From positions 62,001 through 126,000 of the IMG/VR virus record IMGVR_UViG_3300042261_001309: a stretch of 64,000 bases of DNA. The stretch is one strand, 5' to 3'. A program made the position numbers and the translations under genes. Below the pieces are notes generated by a model, which saw nothing but the letters and a program-made list of their open reading frames with translations, ran no database searches and was not told the DNA's origin. The stretch comes from a virus. This document shows, piece by piece, positions 50,887 to 58,511 of the stretch. The stretch's first letter is position 1, and every line of letters starts with the position of its first letter.

Positions 50887-52253
50887 ATTTCATAATCGTC
50901 TGAGGTTTTAAAGCGCTTGCGCTCGTGTACCTCTGCCCTCTTAGCGTCCCTATACATTTTCCGTACTTCCGCCTCTGCTACGATTTTAGCAAACTTCTGA
51001 TACTTACGATCAAACCAATAATCTGTTTTTCCATAGAGCCAGTAAAAGAGCTTAATCATGTCTTCTTGTCTATGTAGCGAGATATAATAATTATTCTTTT
51101 TTGTCTCGTGGCAATAACGCAAAGGATAAGGGGCAATTCCTAAAAATTGATTAAACTTATTCTGGAGCGTCGTTAAAAACTCGCGAGTTGATATAAATTT
51201 CACGCGCCGGTTTTTACTGGTTAATGAAAAATAAACACAGCCATCACCATCCATGTTGCCTAGAATAAAACTAGAGACATACTCGTCAGGCACCGGAGGA
51301 AAAGTTATAATTAACGATTTTCTGGCAGGCATACCGTAATCTGCCAATATCTTACACATATGCCGGCTATGTAATGCTATACCTGTTTGATCTTGCTTGG
51401 GACCGTCTTTAAAATGCGTAGTACGTATTGGACATGTTGTTTTAAGCTCTTTTGCGAAAAATTCAATAGCTGAACGATCCCCTGACTGCAAAGAGATAGA
51501 TACTCTATCTATATCTTGGTGATTGCAACCATCCGCTGAAAATAAACCTAAAAGATACGCTTTATTATGCGAGTCAATTACGTCAAAGTAGTGTTCATCT
51601 GTTTTATACTTTAAGCCTGCCTCATGGCAAGATCGTCTTACGCAACCTTCTTTAATAAGTATGTTACGAATTACATGCTCCATTGTGTTACACTTGGTTG
51701 CTATCAGTCCAATATGCAACCGATCCTCGGTATACATCTTTACTATCTCTTCGTTGGTATACGGCAAATTACGCTCTTTAGGTTTACAGTAACAAATCAG
51801 GTTAGTAGGGCGTTTAGGAAAACCTAATCTTTTAGCAGTTGATCGTAGGCCACACCAAGTACGCGTAGGCCATTTCTTTAGTATGTCTTCAGTAGTAAGA
51901 GTGACATAGTCAATAGCTAGCTGCTTTAATTCTGCAGCTGAATAACAGTCTGTTCGATCTATCCACACCACATTATGTTTTTTTAATATGCGCTTCAATC
52001 GATTTAAACCTAGCGCATACTTATTTAAAATGTCAACAAGCTGTAACGTTTGGTTATTATAATCAGCAATTATAGCCTGCTCGTCTATAACTTTAATCGG
52101 CTTCTTGCGCGAGCAACCCAATTTTAAAGCTCTTAATTTTATAGATACCCAAGTTCGCTTATATTTATCACAAAAAAATTTACGAGTTAATGTATAGTCA
52201 GGATAGTCCAACTTTAAACTTTCGTCTTCTTCTACAGTCCAAATTCTTTTCAT
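50883..52253 (-). CDS. LAGLIDADG homing endonuclease (free-standing)
   Basis: 456 residues from ATG 52253; the frame extends to a TTG at 52262. Two LAGLIDADG-type motifs are visible: AYLLGLFSADGCN (about 233-246) and SSFILGNMDGDGCVYF (about 328-343), so it is a single-chain two-motif enzyme. The N-terminal 200 residues hold repeated helix-turn-helix-like segments, e.g. WTVEEDESLKLDYPDYT at the start and a Lys/Arg-rich RKKP segment, probably DNA-binding. It is not inside a gene, so it behaves as a free-standing homing gene placed between capsid and neck genes. Own promoter-like sequence at 52261-52289 and an upstream terminator. Confidence 0.85.
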   Translation of the reverse strand: MKRIWTVEEDESLKLDYPDYTLTRKFFCDKYKRTWVSIKLRALKLGCSRKKPIKVIDEQAIIADYNNQTLQLVDILNKYALGLNRLKRILKKHNVVWIDRTDCYSAAELKQLAIDYVTLTTEDILKKWPTRTWCGLRSTAKRLGFPKRPTNLICYCKPKERNLPYTNEEIVKMYTEDRLHIGLIATKCNTMEHVIRNILIKEGCVRRSCHEAGLKYKTDEHYFDVIDSHNKAYLLGLFSADGCNHQDIDRVSISLQSGDRSAIEFFAKELKTTCPIRTTHFKDGPKQDQTGIALHSRHMCKILADYGMPARKSLIITFPPVPDEYVSSFILGNMDGDGCVYFSLTSKNRRVKFISTREFLTTLQNKFNQFLGIAPYPLRYCHETKKNNYYISLHRQEDMIKLFYWLYGKTDYWFDRKYQKFAKIVAEAEVRKMYRDAKRAEVHERKRFKTSDDYEI

Positions 52254-52260
52254 TAATACC

Positions 52261-52289
52261 AACGTACAGCATAGTCATAACGTTGTCAA
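52261..52289 (-). promoter_or_regulatory. Promoter-like sequence upstream of the LAGLIDADG gene
   Basis: Minus strand ATTTGACA has the consensus -35 TTGACA (52289-52284). Seventeen nt later TACGTT (52266-52261) is a poor -10 box (3/6). The ATG is at 52253, so a transcript would be almost leaderless. It follows the capsid terminator, where a new promoter is needed. Confidence 0.4.
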
Positions 52290-52313
52290 ATGTCTTTCGC
52301 ATAAAAACAAAAA

Positions 52314-52337
52314 ACCCACAGAGTAATATCTGTGGGT
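52314..52337 (-). terminator. Terminator after the major capsid gene
   Basis: ACCCACAGA (52314-52322) pairs with TCTGTGGGT (52329-52337), a perfect 9-bp stem. On the minus strand it is followed by TTTTTTGTTTTT. Confidence 0.9.
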
Positions 52338-52364
52338 CGTGTTAGAAATATTTAAATTAGTTGA

Positions 52365-53327
52365 TTAAATAAAGTCCACACGAGCGCAGCCGCGCACGTT
52401 GCCTAAACTCATACCAATGTTTAAATAAATAAACCACTGCAGGAAATATGCCTCACTTTTAAGAAAAGTAGTCATATTTTGGAGGCGTAAATACTTACCA
52501 AAGAATTCCTCTGAGGAGAACAGATAAATAGTACCGTCTGGTACCAAATCCCGTTTGATGGTGAAGACTGACTTTACCCCGAAAATAGTCTGTGCAGGCT
52601 TACCTTCGAGATACATACGCTCTGAAAGATCGCCACCAGCTTCACTTCGTTCCAATTTAAGGAAGTCCATTGCGGTAACGTTATTCATTAGCATGCAGCC
52701 CTGTGACCCATCAGTATTACCTTGCATCGGCCCAAAAGGCACCCGCATCTTCAGCATCACCTTAAAGGCATCTGCTACGTTCTGCCGGGTAATCCCACCA
52801 GGAATCTCAACCCACTGAGGAACCTGCAGAGAACCGCTAACCCAAGGATTAGCTGTATTCTTGGCACCAACAGCTTCATTTACCTTATTGATAAACTTAG
52901 TGTCGATTTCAGTTGCGATATCCTTGACCGCGTTTTCCATCATAATACCTCGGATATCGTAATCATACCCGCGCAGTCTGTCGATATCTTGGCTAAACTT
53001 AGGAGACATAATACGATTAAAATATACCGGATAACGAGTACCCTTATATAGATAGCCGTCTGGAGCCATACCCAATGGAACAGTGACGGCGGGAGCTTGA
53101 TCTGGCTCGCGATCGCACCATTTCACTAGCAGTTCAGGATCTTCAGCTTTATTCAGCTCGTCATTGGCAATGTCAATGGGAGTCAGAATTTTCTCAGCAA
53201 AGCTTTCTTCACGAAGCTTATTGCGAGTAAACTGAGTAGCGGAAACAGCCGCTTCTTTGGTTTCGCCGGCTTTCACCATCTCGATGAAAGTGTCATTCAT
53301 TGTGCGGATTTCAGAAATTTTATCCAT
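52365..53327 (-). CDS. Major capsid protein (HK97-like)
   Basis: 320 residues. A helical N-terminus (SEIRTMNDTFIEMVKAGETK) is followed by a P-rich beta segment (APAVTVPLGM), RYPVYFNRIMSPKFSQDI, a spine-like helical region (GIMMENAVKDIATEIDTKFI), then QCMLMNNVTAMDFLKL-type and QTIFGVKSVFTIKRDLVPDG (parts as visible) and a final FIYLNIGMSLGNVRG. These fit the HK97 fold: N-arm, E-loop, P-domain, A-domain with a conserved C-terminal beta strand. It lies in the head block next to decoration and scaffold-like genes, with its own strong terminator, as expected for the most abundant virion protein. Confidence 0.8.
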   Translation of the reverse strand: MDKISEIRTMNDTFIEMVKAGETKEAAVSATQFTRNKLREESFAEKILTPIDIANDELNKAEDPELLVKWCDREPDQAPAVTVPLGMAPDGYLYKGTRYPVYFNRIMSPKFSQDIDRLRGYDYDIRGIMMENAVKDIATEIDTKFINKVNEAVGAKNTANPWVSGSLQVPQWVEIPGGITRQNVADAFKVMLKMRVPFGPMQGNTDGSQGCMLMNNVTAMDFLKLERSEAGGDLSERMYLEGKPAQTIFGVKSVFTIKRDLVPDGTIYLFSSEEFFGKYLRLQNMTTFLKSEAYFLQWFIYLNIGMSLGNVRGCARVDFI

Positions 53328-53350
53328 ATTGTGATTTTCCTTTCAGTCGA

Positions 53351-53926
53351 TTAGGCGCCTACTGCAACTGCACCAGTAGAAATCAATTTGATTTCAGCAA
53401 AAGTTGCGGTTTGGAATCCAGGTTTCACACTAGTCGTGGTGACAGATGTACCGGCGACGTTAGTCCAAGTCTGGGAAACTTCAGAGTCAGAAGAGCGAGC
53501 AATAGGCAATGTGCGAGTACCCATCAAATAACCCACTAGTGAATTATTCGAGCTATCGGTAGTAAACTTACCTAAACTACCAGCGGTAGTGCCAGCGGAA
53601 TAAGCATATACTGGCATACCAACACTAGCCCAACCAGCAGAAGCAGCTGTAAGAATTTGATCCGTTTCAATTACACCGCCATCTAGGAGCAGCACAGGTA
53701 ATTTGCCGGATTCTTTTACGTCTCCTGAGGTAGAATCGCTTAACGCAACTCCGACTACATAGGTATACGTACTGCCATAAGCGGCTGAACCACTAGGTCC
53801 AACCAAACCACCAGCTGTGGATGCCACAGCCATACCGGCCTTCACATCTGCCAGAGAGGACTGAAGCGCAAACGCTTTGTCCACCTGTTGCAAGGTAAGG
53901 CCATTTCCTTTTTTGATATTGATCAT
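53351..53926 (-). CDS. Putative capsid decoration/head protein
   Basis: 191 residues, Gly/Ala/Ser/Thr-rich and beta-rich: KAGMAVASTAGGLVGPSGSA, YTYVVGVALSDSTSGDVKES, LPVLLLDGGVIETDQ. The segment 'v..g..v......g........t...vGva..d' is typical of small head decoration proteins that start with 'l..Gm.v' and track with the capsid gene. Lies 23 nt from the capsid gene. A role as decoration protein or head fibre is inferred. Confidence 0.6.
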   Translation of the reverse strand: MINIKKGNGLTLQQVDKAFALQSSLADVKAGMAVASTAGGLVGPSGSAAYGSTYTYVVGVALSDSTSGDVKESGKLPVLLLDGGVIETDQILTAASAGWASVGMPVYAYSAGTTAGSLGKFTTDSSNNSLVGYLMGTRTLPIARSSDSEVSQTWTNVAGTSVTTTSVKPGFQTATFAEIKLISTGAVAVGA

Positions 53927-53949
53927 ATCTATTAACCTTTATTTAATTG

Positions 53950-54384
53950 TTATTCATCGAAAATTACACTCGAACTAGTCGATAGTCCAAATGCACGTGC
54001 TCGAACAGGGTCTATTTCATCCTCCGCTCGTTTTACAGCTACGCGTGCCGGTGAGCCGATCAGGGCCACGTCAGCCGCCTTGCAAAGTTTTTCAACCACT
54101 GATGCGAGATAGCTAGGATTTTGTTGCGCACGCTTAACAAACTCCCGGCGCTCGAACTCATCGGTGATAAAGTCGGTTTTATAAAGAGCATCCGCTGCTT
54201 TGTCCAAACTGCGAGAATATTGCTTCAAACTTTCGTCCTTCGCTTTTTCCTCCTCAGTTTGCTTTTGTTTTAAAGCTGCTTCCTTCTTCTGAAACTGAAA
54301 CAACGCAAGTCGTTGCCCCTCAGTCTCATCTATAGCCACTTTAACAAAACTAGCAACTTTCTGCAATAATAAATCTACGTCCAC
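53950..54384 (-). CDS. Hypothetical helical protein of the head module
   Basis: 144 residues from GTG 54384, supported by AAGGAAG at good spacing. Highly charged helical body (EGQRLALFQFQKKEAALKQK, EEEKAKDESLKQYSRSL), then a region with DEFERREFVKRAQQN and a C-terminal PARVAVKRAEDEID. The family is not recognised. Overlaps the upstream 52-residue gene by 35 nt. Head assembly or internal virion role inferred from position. Confidence 0.5.
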   Translation of the reverse strand: MDVDLLLQKVASFVKVAIDETEGQRLALFQFQKKEAALKQKQTEEEKAKDESLKQYSRSLDKAADALYKTDFITDEFERREFVKRAQQNPSYLASVVEKLCKAADVALIGSPARVAVKRAEDEIDPVRARAFGLSTSSSVIFDE

Positions 54385-54508
54385 AGTCTTCCTTCCATTC
54401 AGCTAGCTTGGTTAAATACTGCAACACGTCTTGTTGCTCTTCAAAATTCAAAAGAGACAAGGCATCTGCTGCTTGCTTCTGCAGTAAATTTTCAGATGCC
54501 TTGTCCAT
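54350..54508 (-). CDS. Very small head-module protein
   Basis: 52 residues (ATG 54508, TAG 54350), found by reading the frame between two longer genes. Begins MDKASENLLQKQAADALSLL and contains FEEQQDVLQYLTKLAEW; helical, acidic then basic. It starts 7 nt after the scaffold-like gene's stop and overlaps the next gene by 35 nt, so it fills the gap in the operon. No family known. Confidence 0.5.
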   Translation of the reverse strand: MDKASENLLQKQAADALSLLNFEEQQDVLQYLTKLAEWKEDCGRRFIIAESC

Positions 54509-54515
54509 GAAGGGT

Positions 54516-55628
54516 TTAACCTTTTTGATTCAGAATCTCGTTCTTCATCGTGTCCACAACCATACGGGCGGTGGCTTGAGACCAGGCAGCATATTTAGCT
54601 TGTTCCTGCTCTTCAAACAAACGAGCGTTCAGTTGGGCTTCTTTTTCAGCTAGCTGCTGCTTCAGCGCTTCCACTTCAGGATTAACAGAAGCGGTCTTGG
54701 TCGACTGGACTTCAGAGAGCTTTTTAATCTGCTCTGCTTGCTCTGCGAACTTTTGTTCAAGTTTGGCTTGATTTAGCAGCGTGGTAAAAGCCATCTTACC
54801 GTTCATCTCAGCCTGCTTGACAATCTGCCGATTCTCACTGGCCTGCTTCTGCTGCTGAGCCTTAGTAGCCTGAAGCTGCTCAGAAGCTTGAGCGATCATC
54901 TGCTCAAAGTCCTGTTTACCGGCTTCTTTAGCCATCTGTAGATCTTGCGCTTGAGACTGCTTGAAAATAGTCTCAGCCCACAGTTTGCCTAGTTCATAGG
55001 AAGCGATCCGATCGGTTTCCTCTGCGGACTTGCCAGGAATACAAGGAGCGGTTTCGCAAGTAGGCTGCTGCACACCAGTAGTCTGGGGCTTAACCTTATC
55101 AGCACCAACAGCGTTCTTATCCGAGGTATCATGCTTGGCACTTACCTGAACAGGATGCGTGTCTTTGCCAGGAGCGCCAACAACTTCAGGTTTAGCGGCT
55201 TCCTTGTAATTGGAAATCATGTCGATTAGCTCTTTGCCCAGCTTCTCAACTGAAGGATGCACTTCAGCCGTCTTGGTTTCGGCAGCCATCTTAGCCTTTA
55301 GCTCGTCTAGCTCTTTAAGAGCGGCGGCTAGCTTGGCTTGAGTATCGTCCTGTACGTTGGCGGTAACTTCGACTTCAGCTTCATCAGCTTTCTTACCTGG
55401 AACAGTAGGAGCGGTTTCGCTGGTGGGCTGCTGTACACCGGTAGTCTGAGGTTTAACCTTATCGGCACCAACAGCGTTCTGATCTACAGTTTCATGCTTA
55501 GGACTCACTTGTACTGGATGGGTATCTTTGCCAGGGGCGCCAGAAGCGACTGGTTTGGCTGCGGCTTCTTTTTCTACCATAGCTTTGATATTCTCTAAAA
55601 TTTTATTTGATTCGTTCAACTTAGCCAT
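54516..55628 (-). CDS. Scaffold-like head protein with internal duplication
   Basis: 370 residues, strongly charged and Ala/Gln/Glu-rich. A 50-residue unit beginning GAPGKDTHPVQVS occurs twice (residues 30-79 and 151-200), separated by a coiled coil (about 90-120). The C-terminal half is an extended coiled coil (EQMIAQASEQLQATKAQQQK, LAEKEAQLNARLFEEQEQ) ending near NEILNQKG. Coiled-coil character, position between protease and capsid genes, and low complexity fit a scaffolding protein. It could also be an internal head protein. No enzymatic motif. Confidence 0.55.
   Translation of the reverse strand: MAKLNESNKILENIKAMVEKEAAAKPVASGAPGKDTHPVQVSPKHETVDQNAVGADKVKPQTTGVQQPTSETAPTVPGKKADEAEVEVTANVQDDTQAKLAAALKELDELKAKMAAETKTAEVHPSVEKLGKELIDMISNYKEAAKPEVVGAPGKDTHPVQVSAKHDTSDKNAVGADKVKPQTTGVQQPTCETAPCIPGKSAEETDRIASYELGKLWAETIFKQSQAQDLQMAKEAGKQDFEQMIAQASEQLQATKAQQQKQASENRQIVKQAEMNGKMAFTTLLNQAKLEQKFAEQAEQIKKLSEVQSTKTASVNPEVEALKQQLAEKEAQLNARLFEEQEQAKYAAWSQATARMVVDTMKNEILNQKG
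55029..55178 (-). repeat. Second copy of the 50-residue coding repeat
   Basis: Encodes residues 151-200 of the scaffold-like protein, GAPGKDTHPVQVSAKHD and onward to CIPGK. It differs from the first copy at several positions (for example PTCETAPCIPGK versus PTSETAPTVPGK). Confidence 0.75.
55392..55541 (-). repeat. First copy of the 50-residue coding repeat
   Basis: Encodes residues 30-79 of the scaffold-like protein, GAPGKDTHPVQVSPKHE and onward to TVPGK. Centre-to-centre distance from the second copy is 363 nt. Confidence 0.75.
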
Positions 55629-55657
55629 ATTAAAAGAGTTTAAGGGTTAATGTATTA

Positions 55658-55912
55658 TTAGGCCTGCTCAGAAAGAAATTCCGCATACTTAACAGTTAGT
55701 TCGTTTGCGGTTTTCTCGTCTACACCGGCTTGTTTAGCTGCTTCGTAGAAACCTTCCAACCGAGCCATGGCAATAGGTTGAACTTGTTCCTGTTCGTTAG
55801 CCTGCTTTACTTGCTCACCAAAAGTCTCAGACATGTAATTGATAATGCTTTCCTCGGATAAGCCAGCAGTCTTTACGCGGTTGTAAAATTCTTTCAAGAA
55901 TTCGTTGTTCAT
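55658..55912 (-). CDS. Small protein with two 'AG-[LV]-S/D-E' helical repeats
   Basis: 84 residues. Two similar helical units are visible: FLKEFYNRVKTAGLSEESII (residues 5-24) and LEGFYEAAKQAGVDEKTANE (about 52-71), each followed by an acidic helix. The same type of unit (FFNGFCKEAKNAGLSQKEAG) occurs in the 63348-64000 protein. The family is not named. Its abundance in head modules of large phages, as an impression, suggests a virion-associated or assembly role. Confidence 0.55.
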   Translation of the reverse strand: MNNEFLKEFYNRVKTAGLSEESIINYMSETFGEQVKQANEQEQVQPIAMARLEGFYEAAKQAGVDEKTANELTVKYAEFLSEQA

Positions 55913-55961
55913 TTGATTTCTTTCTTATTAGTCTCTTTAGTTAATTTAAGGGTTTTTAAGT

Positions 55962-56333
55962 TTATTTACAAGCCGATATTTCCATGATGGCATCCCCAAC
56001 ACCAGCATAAAATGCTTTTTTATTTAAGCAGGCTTCAATTTTAGAATAATATTTTGGTTCATCCTTTAAATGATCCTTGGTCAGCTTCCTGCGCATCTTA
56101 AGGCTTTTGAAATGTTCGCGTTCTTCTTCAATACCTTTTTCCAGTTCAGAAGCAATAAACGCAACCTTCTCAGGTAAGTCTTTATCAATCGGCCCGCTAT
56201 AATGGGACAACTGTTTTTCTGACATTTCCTCAGCTACCTCTTTTACCTTCTCGGGAGCTTTAGCCTTAGGATGATGTTTTAAATGTTTAGCCCAGTTCAT
56301 CAGTCGGGCTTGGCTTTTACTTTGTGCTGGCAT
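55962..56333 (-). CDS. DUF3008/DUF5661-like fused small protein
   Basis: 123 residues. The N-terminus MPAQSKSQARLMNWAKHLKH resembles DUF3008-like starts ('mpa.SkaQqrlm'), with KVKEVAEEMSEKQLSHY following. The C-terminal part ELEKGIEEEREHFKSL, then LTKDHLKDEPKYYSKIEACL, resembles DUF5661 ('eL..G...E.eHt....A..Ia..HL.E.P.YY..L'). Both families are small phage/bacterial proteins of unknown role, here joined. Lies 13 nt downstream of the metalloprotease-motif gene. Family names are recalled from patterns. Confidence 0.6.
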   Translation of the reverse strand: MPAQSKSQARLMNWAKHLKHHPKAKAPEKVKEVAEEMSEKQLSHYSGPIDKDLPEKVAFIASELEKGIEEEREHFKSLKMRRKLTKDHLKDEPKYYSKIEACLNKKAFYAGVGDAIMEISACK

Positions 56334-56346
56334 AACTTATAACTGT

Positions 56347-57120
56347 TTAAATAATCTTACTTGAGGCCGCTGCTCCAGCTCCTAATCCTGCCGTGGCAGT
56401 TAAATAGGTTAAAAATGCCGCGAGCAATCCAGCTTTGTTTTTAAATTTTAAACTCTTAGAAAGATTGGACACCGGCGAATTAATAAACCTATTAGCTAAT
56501 TGCGAAGCTCTAAGTTCATTAAGCAATGTAGGTGCACCTATAGCCGCCCCAATACCTGCGCCAGTTAATGCTGCAGATTCAGGCGAATCAGTTTTCTTAC
56601 CGACTATATAACTGATGAACGGATTCGCAAACATCAAACCTCGATTAACTTTGCCTAAGTTAAATCGCTGCAATTTATTAAAGAAACCTGGAGTCGCCTC
56701 TTGCGCAGCATGCCCAAATTCATGAGCAGTAAACGATGTCGCAGGTAATTCGTTATTGTAATAAATCACCCCTCGCTTCATCTTTTCTATATCATTCTTA
56801 CTATATAGTATCTTACCATACAGATCAGGTAATTTAGTTTTAGGCGGTGCGTACCTCTCAGTTACGTTTTCAAAAGAATCTGTAGCCGTCACTGGATTAA
56901 CATTAAAAAACTTCTTTAAGCGATTTAAGTAATCTTCAGAGCCTGAATTTAAGCCATGCGCACGTTCAGCAGCACTTATATCTGTCTTGAACTTTTTCGT
57001 TAACTACACAGCAACAGGATTAGCTGCGAGGCCTAACGCAGTATAACCTAACGCCGGTGCGCTAAATTGGGTTGTATCTTCGGCTACTTTGAATAGTGCA
57101 TTTTTTAAATTCACGTTCAT
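56347..57120 (-). pseudogene. HEFGH metalloprotease-motif gene interrupted by an in-frame amber codon
   Basis: Continuous reading frame of 257 codons from ATG 57120 (overlapping the TGA of the protease gene as ATGA) to 56347, broken only by TAG at codon 39 (57006-57004). Upstream part MNVNLKNALFKVAEDTTQFS ... LAANPVAV; downstream part begins LTKKFKTDISAAERAHG. The zinc-peptidase motif AHEFGHAAQE lies after a GVIYYNNELPATSF segment; the C-terminal half has Gly/Ala-rich hydrophobic segments (ALTGAGIGAAIGAP, LTATAGLGAGAAAS). A GTG at 56892 could start the distal part but lacks a ribosome-binding site. Could be a nonsense mutation, amber read-through, or a sequencing error. Confidence 0.6.
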
Positions 57121-58511
57121 CGATTCTGAATTAACGCGTTGTATAACAAAATATCGTCAGCGCTACCGTTGGAGTCTAAATATTCCAATTGAGCCAATTT
57201 ATAACTAGTGTATGCCTCTGCCAGTTTTTCAAAATTATATTCAGCTGACTTTTTCTCGTTGGTCTCTTCCTTTTTAACTTCAGGCTTACCAAATGAAGAA
57301 ATAGTGATACTGATAACTCTACGAGTAGAAGGCTCGCCAAATAATGAATTACTTTCAGTTAATCTGGATACCAATGATTTAAGTTCCTTAGGCAAAAAGT
57401 CCAAAGCAGCAGGCGTATACTTCTCGTCGTGTAATACCTCTTCGTTGCCTTTTTCTTCAGCCTTCGAAAACGTACCCGATAAATGCTTCTTCATTCCTTT
57501 GGCCATCTGAGGATCTGCCTTGTCTCCAAAAGCATAACGAATAAATTCCTCAGGGCTAAAAATAATACCTTTATCTGCCGTAGCCTTAAATACCTTGGCT
57601 GGCTCATGCTTCCTAAGTTCATCCATATCCGTAGTGGTGATCTTAGGTGACTTATTTAAATGCTCAGCCTGACGCTTAATAAAATCAGTCTTCTTGGATT
57701 TACCAATACCGTCCAGATGCTTTTCCATTTCAGAAAGCTTTTTCAGTAGCCTGCGCTTGTCTGCGGCTTTCTTGGATAAAGTTAAAGTGTCATTTTCTTC
57801 ACTGTAAAACCCTGGATACATTTCCAGATAATCCTGAGTGGTGCGATATTTATGCGAAGCTTCTTTAACCGTAGAAGAATTTAACGAATGCCCAATTCTA
57901 TCTGCCGGTCTACCTACCACCGAAATTTCAAACCAAGTAGGATCTACATTTTGCATCGCACACATTTCACCTTGCTTGTTCAATTCACCTAGCTTGGAAG
58001 GTATGTGCTCGCATCTACTACGATCGTCTTTCGCTAGGTGATGACAAAAAGTACACTTGTCGTGTGGAACCCGACATGCCATGCTTACCTGTATCTGCTT
58101 TCCACTTGCCAGCTTCTCAAGAGCTTCTTTATTTCTAGGATTATCGTTATCCAAGCCCATGATCAACTCAATCCGCTTCATCGCTTCGTTGTAAGCTGAA
58201 GCTTTGATATTGCCAAACTTAGGATCAGTAGGTTTATTCTTGTGATTATAATGAACAGCTCTATTTGCCTGCTTAAATGTTTGATGCCTTTCGCGACAAT
58301 CCTTTTCCATAAACGAATCGCCGTTACGATTTGCCCCATAACCTTCCTGTGCCCCTAACGCAATGACATGCACATCTGTTTGATGCGCTGTTTTCTCATA
58401 CTGCAGCTGCGCTTTTACTGAACCTCGTTTAGTTAATTGCTTATCGTCAGTAACAATAGTCACTGGCTCTACGTCACAATTAAAATCGTCGGTAGATGAA
58501 AACTTAATCAT
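57117..58511 (-). CDS. Prohead protease
   Basis: 464 residues. The N-terminal domain has GYGANRNGDSFMEKDCRERH, VHYNHKNKPTDPKFGNIKAS, and GKQIQVSMACRVPHDKCTFC, then NVDPTWFEISVVGRPADRIG. This is the typical order of phage capsid maturation proteases: 'N.nGd.f.', a catalytic His in 'H.n....p.G.i', and a catalytic Ser in the 'vSmg' strand, then 'FfEiSvV..PAd..A'. A Cys-rich insertion (CTFCHH, CEHI, CAMQ) between them may bind zinc. The C-terminal 200 residues are charged and helical, and may act as a scaffold-like or self-removed region. Overlaps the next gene by 4 nt (ATGA). Confidence 0.8.
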   Translation of the reverse strand: MIKFSSTDDFNCDVEPVTIVTDDKQLTKRGSVKAQLQYEKTAHQTDVHVIALGAQEGYGANRNGDSFMEKDCRERHQTFKQANRAVHYNHKNKPTDPKFGNIKASAYNEAMKRIELIMGLDNDNPRNKEALEKLASGKQIQVSMACRVPHDKCTFCHHLAKDDRSRCEHIPSKLGELNKQGEMCAMQNVDPTWFEISVVGRPADRIGHSLNSSTVKEASHKYRTTQDYLEMYPGFYSEENDTLTLSKKAADKRRLLKKLSEMEKHLDGIGKSKKTDFIKRQAEHLNKSPKITTTDMDELRKHEPAKVFKATADKGIIFSPEEFIRYAFGDKADPQMAKGMKKHLSGTFSKAEEKGNEEVLHDEKYTPAALDFLPKELKSLVSRLTESNSLFGEPSTRRVISITISSFGKPEVKKEETNEKKSAEYNFEKLAEAYTSYKLAQLEYLDSNGSADDILLYNALIQNR

